This document shows, in pieces, positions 45,456 through 48,468 of a stretch of 48,468 nucleotides of DNA. Position numbers and translations under genes: made by a program. A model generated the notes under the pieces. That model had not been told where the DNA came from. It worked only from the letters and a program-made list of their open reading frames with translations, and did no database searches. The stretch lies in NCBI RefSeq assembly GCF_001456025.1, contig NZ_LMTZ01000024.1, positions 1 to 48,468 of the forward strand. The letters run 5' to 3'. The stretch's first letter is position 1, and each line of letters starts with the position of its first letter. The stretch comes from Mastigocoleus testarum BC008 (GTDB taxonomy: Bacteria > Cyanobacteriota > Cyanobacteriia > Cyanobacteriales > Nostocaceae).

Positions 45456-45587
45456 CATTTTAAAGTATGACATACAGAGAAAAGTTAAAGTTTTCACCAA
45501 CAAATATGATTGCTATAGTTTGTTGCTCTGAGTTTAAATTCTCACTAATGCTTCAATAAAGTCAGATTTCTTGAAACAAATAAAACT

Positions 45588-45624
45588 GTAGAGATACGTT
45601 AGCCTAATAACGTATCTCTTCTAC
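45588..45624. repeat. Palindrome GTAGAGATACGTTA / TAACGTATCTCT
   Basis: Hairpin arms of about 12 bases around a 6-base loop. It starts GTAGAGA and ends CTAC like the AGAGACGTTGCA module but has a different inner arm, so it is a cousin repeat. Confidence 0.65.
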
Positions 45625-45672
45625 CAATAAATTCAGTTCGTAATTAAAACCGTAAATTTAAAACTGTAAAAT

Positions 45673-46824
45673 CTAAAACCATAATATTTCTTGCTCCCAG
45701 TCATCCGATACTGGTTCTGTTTCCCAAACCAATCCTTCCCCAGCTTCTAAAATAACTTCCACATACAACATTTCCACTGGATTTGTTGCTATATCTTCAT
45801 TGTTTTCAAATTCTTGTAAATCTTCGGTTAATAATCGCAGTTTGAAACCAGCAGGAATTTGAGCATCAATTTGTGTACCTCGTAATTCAAATCGCCAAAC
45901 TTTATCTTCAGGATTACCTTGAGGAAAAATACGTAACTCGTATGTATTATCTGCAATTATTAGTAGACGGGATAAACCTTGAACAGTTTCTGCACTCCTT
46001 ATCCCTGTGGGTAGGATTGTAAATTCTCGGTTTTCCCACCCCCACTGTTGAGCTAAGCTTGCTACCCCTGTTTGCAACCATTGGGAAATAGACCACTGTG
46101 TCTGTACACCTTGACGTAACTCGTATAATTTTTTTCGCCAGCCCCCATGGGTTAGTAATGCACCCCAAAGTGAAAAGGGAACAGCTAAGCGGGGAAATTT
46201 AACATTGGAATTACCCAAACGTTCTAAAAGATTTTCCACCTGGGTTTGGGATATAAAATCTAAAGGTGCGATTTCTGCTCTCAATTCTTCTACATGGTTT
46301 AGTTGGTGAGTAACCCAAAGTACATTTATATCTGGAATTAAATCTTCATTTTCTAAGCTATAAGTTCGGTCTGCAACATCATAAACCCCTTTGTTTTTCA
46401 AGTTTTGATGGGTTGTGTAGCCAGAAATTTTAATCCAGCTATCATCAGGATTTACCACAGCTGCAATGTAGTAATCAGCTACTAATTTGGGAATATCTAC
46501 CCATTCTTGTTGTACCCGCAACTCATCCCCATCAACCGCTAAACTAGGAATTAAGATCAAGCGATATTTATCAAAAGTAATTGTTGTACCATTAATGAAT
46601 TCCCAAAAATTTGGTAATGCTGCGGTATTGGGGTAAATTCTTGCATCTGGAGCAATTTCTTCCCTAAACCAAGATAAAAATGCTTGCAAACAAAGTTGAT
46701 TAATCCAAGCACGTCGAGAAGCACCAGGTGTTGAGTACAATTGTTCTTGTACCTGAGGAGATGAGGGAATTTCCAAGTACAAATGCTGCGAATCAATAGA
46801 CAAAGACTCAGATGCGTTAGACAT
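45673..46824 (-). CDS. DUF1822 family protein
   Basis: 383 aa from the ATG at 46824, chosen because GGAG lies 11 bases upstream and the family starts with a short polar leader. The frame is open to 46896, which would add a 24-residue hydrophobic stretch. The body begins HLYLEIPSSPQVQEQLYSTP and continues with ARRAWINQLCLQAFLSWF-like helices, then beta-rich segments. DUF1822 is cyanobacterial, of unknown function, and often encoded next to a sigma factor, as here. No catalytic motif is seen and the last third is acidic. It may be an anti-sigma partner or effector, which is inference from gene order. Confidence 0.88.
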   Translation of the reverse strand: MSNASESLSIDSQHLYLEIPSSPQVQEQLYSTPGASRRAWINQLCLQAFLSWFREEIAPDARIYPNTAALPNFWEFINGTTITFDKYRLILIPSLAVDGDELRVQQEWVDIPKLVADYYIAAVVNPDDSWIKISGYTTHQNLKNKGVYDVADRTYSLENEDLIPDINVLWVTHQLNHVEELRAEIAPLDFISQTQVENLLERLGNSNVKFPRLAVPFSLWGALLTHGGWRKKLYELRQGVQTQWSISQWLQTGVASLAQQWGWENREFTILPTGIRSAETVQGLSRLLIIADNTYELRIFPQGNPEDKVWRFELRGTQIDAQIPAGFKLRLLTEDLQEFENNEDIATNPVEMLYVEVILEAGEGLVWETEPVSDDWEQEILWF

Positions 46825-46963
46825 AATTAAAATTGCTCCATAAAATACAACAATAAATAACCCCAAACAGAGGAAATAAAAGAAACAAACTTTCAACTTT
46901 TGATTTTGAAATCTTAGATTCTAAGTCTTGATTGTTAAATCTAAGATTTTAGGTTTTAAATTT

Positions 46964-48160
46964 TCAGTTTTCCCTTGTATTATTATTTTCATAGTGAAAT
47001 TTAAGCCATTCTTCTAAGCTATTATTTATGGCAGCCACTACGTCTGGTTTTGGAGAAATATGCAAAATTTTTTCGCTCCATTGAGTAAGAGCGAGCAATA
47101 ATGACTTTTTAACTCTGCTGAAGCGACGGGAAACCTGGTATTGTTTAATTTCTAATTGCGCAGCAATTTTCGTTTGAGTCAGTTGCTTAACATAGTAGAG
47201 TTGTAATAGCTGTTGTGACTCATTATCTAGTTCTGCTATTGCTTGATTTAATACCTGGTTTAGCTGAGTTTGTTGATTTTTGAAATTGTTAGCTTTTTCC
47301 TGTTCAATGATTTGAGCAAGTAAAGAACTTTGTTCATCTACAGGTAACATATCTAACAAGTTACCATTTCCATCATCTTTTAGGGGAGCATCTGCAGAAA
47401 CGACTTGAGGATAAAGAAAATTACGAACAGCTTGAGCGGATGATAATAACCATTTTTCTATAGTCTGCGAATCAACTGCAGGGGAGGAAAAATTTAATCG
47501 ACTTAAACGCTCTGAATTATAAGCACTAGTAATCGCTTCCCAATACTTAGTATCTGGTTTGCGATGTTGACGAATATTTGTATTATCAGTACTGTAAAGT
47601 TCCTGGAAGCATTCCCAAGCTAAAACATAACTCTCAACATTTTGAGTATTAAAACCCATATTCTGTAATGACTTTACCAATCTTTTACGGCTGATTTTAT
47701 GTAATAAACCCCAATCTGAACAAATGTCTGTTTCTCGACGCAATCGCAATTGATCTTTAATAATTCGCTCAAAAGATAACCCCGCGTAGCTTTTTAAATG
47801 GGAACTGTATTGGGGATTAAAACCTTTGAGAACTTTTCCAAGGTGAGCGATCGCAATTTGAAAATAATCTGCAAGGGAAGAATGACTAGAAAAATTAAGG
47901 ATAAACTTTCTTGCGCTCCAGTAACAAGCTTCTTGTAAGTATGCGGACAGATGGGAAATCGCTAAAGAACTAGATTGAGTATGCCAAGCTTGATACCAGT
48001 AAATCGCCCAGAAACTATCTGAATTTTGACTCGGAGAAACCTCCAAGCAATTTCTCATACTGCGCCTTAGTTTTGGGTCTGCTATCCAACCGCTAAACCG
48101 GTCTAAATCAAATTTTATAAAGGTGGAAAACATTTCCACTTTATCCTGTCGCCGTTGCAT
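46964..48160 (-). CDS. Sigma-70-family sigma factor, atypical
   Basis: 398 aa. The C-terminal 80 residues contain a region-4-like helix-turn-helix: AIAELDNESQQLLQLYYVKQ, then LTQTKIAAQLEIKQYQVSRR. The first 300 residues are helical and match classical regions 2-3 only weakly, as in the divergent sigma factors linked to DUF1822 genes. Alternative start at M10 (48133) has AGGA upstream and is about equally likely. 139 bases before DUF1822 on the same strand, so the two are probably co-transcribed. It would direct polymerase to a specialised promoter set, possibly the adjacent CHAT/TPS genes; no such promoter motif was identified. Confidence 0.82.
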   Translation of the reverse strand: MQRRQDKVEMFSTFIKFDLDRFSGWIADPKLRRSMRNCLEVSPSQNSDSFWAIYWYQAWHTQSSSLAISHLSAYLQEACYWSARKFILNFSSHSSLADYFQIAIAHLGKVLKGFNPQYSSHLKSYAGLSFERIIKDQLRLRRETDICSDWGLLHKISRKRLVKSLQNMGFNTQNVESYVLAWECFQELYSTDNTNIRQHRKPDTKYWEAITSAYNSERLSRLNFSSPAVDSQTIEKWLLSSAQAVRNFLYPQVVSADAPLKDDGNGNLLDMLPVDEQSSLLAQIIEQEKANNFKNQQTQLNQVLNQAIAELDNESQQLLQLYYVKQLTQTKIAAQLEIKQYQVSRRFSRVKKSLLLALTQWSEKILHISPKPDVVAAINNSLEEWLKFHYENNNTREN

Positions 48161-48468
48161 GGAATACTCACTTATGTTTGCATTTTAAGTGATTTTAATT
48201 ATACAAATATGCTTCCAAAAATAAATAAATATTCTTAACAACAGCTAATACTGTTATTTATAATACTATCAGGACTTACGCAAAATGAACGTAACTACGT
48301 CATTACGTTAGCGCTTAGCGGAAGCGTACCGTAGGTATTGCGTTTCCTTTAGGAAAAGCGACAGCGACGTATATGTCCTGCGGACACGCTATAGCTATGC
48401 TACCTGCGGATCCGCGAACGCCAATCCCTACACTGCGTTTCGGTCGCAATGACAAATCTATGTCCTAC
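48161..48468. repeat. Dispersed repeat running to the window edge
   Basis: From about 48272 (CAGGACTTACGCAAAATGAA) the DNA becomes GC-rich and palindromic (TAGCGCTTAGCGGAAGCG, ATGTCCTGCGGACACGCTAT, CTACCTGCGGATCCGCGAAC) and ends with GTCGCAATGAC. This matches parts of the repeats at 28060 and 28800. No ORF is seen. The element may continue beyond the window. Confidence 0.6.

Larger units (their letters stand above)
45106..45672. other. Intergenic region with hairpin, split duplicated flank and repeats
   Basis: 567 bases, no ORF. A hairpin follows the phospholipase gene (45148-45190). Then comes a duplicated copy of that gene's upstream sequence, broken by about 189 bases (45249-45455). A palindromic repeat is at 45588-45624. 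Confidence 0.6.

Overview
The window reads as a chromosomal segment of a filamentous, probably Nostocales-type cyanobacterium. The evidence is the scattered HIP1 octamers (GCGATCGC), a RuBisCO activase with a C-terminal RbcS-like domain, heptameric short tandem repeats (GGAGTCA, TAATGAG types), many small palindromic repeats, and gene families largely confined to cyanobacteria (DUF928, DUF1822, kinase-FGE fusions). Genus is not assigned.

Layout. 1-3.3 kb: a PEP-CTERM surface protein and a serC-type phosphoserine aminotransferase. 3.4-14.2 kb: four same-strand paralogues, each a Hanks-type Ser/Thr kinase fused to one or two FGE-sulfatase-like (SUMF1) domains. Three carry an internal twin-arginine-like membrane segment between the two halves. 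The fourth lacks that segment and has a ten-base C tract in its linker. A probable 6S-like structured RNA lies among them. 15-19.4 kb: an orphan four-repeat protein, rtcB, and a methyltransferase-HAD pair. 19.5-23.4 kb: tRNA-Ala(CGC) followed directly by what looks like a small remnant of a Tn7-like transposon, then rca and a heme catalase. 24-28.8 kb: a large HEAT-TM-NACHT protein, a small membrane protein and a frameshifted GNAT gene. 28.9-34.8 kb: an alpha/beta hydrolase with a degraded triad; a TetR regulator with two visible operator palindromes, a decayed SDR gene and a Cys-nucleophile hydrolase; and a three-gene ECF transporter operon. 35.4-48.2 kb: a CHAT-CHASE2 membrane protein, DUF928, a two-partner-secretion exoprotein and its transporter, a secreted phospholipase A2-like protein, DUF1822 and a sigma factor.

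Two signalling or secretion neighbourhoods stand out. The kinase-FGE cluster looks like a locally expanded family that was duplicated together with its upstream regions. The 35-48 kb block joins an envelope sensor (CHASE2), a caspase-like protease domain (CHAT), a large secreted adhesin-like protein and a sigma factor. It is the best candidate here for an undescribed working system, but the link between its parts is inferred from neighbourhood only.

Intergenic DNA is rich in small mobile-looking repeats. One palindromic module (arms around AGAGACGTTGCA) occurs four times, each time inside a different terminal-inverted-repeat element.
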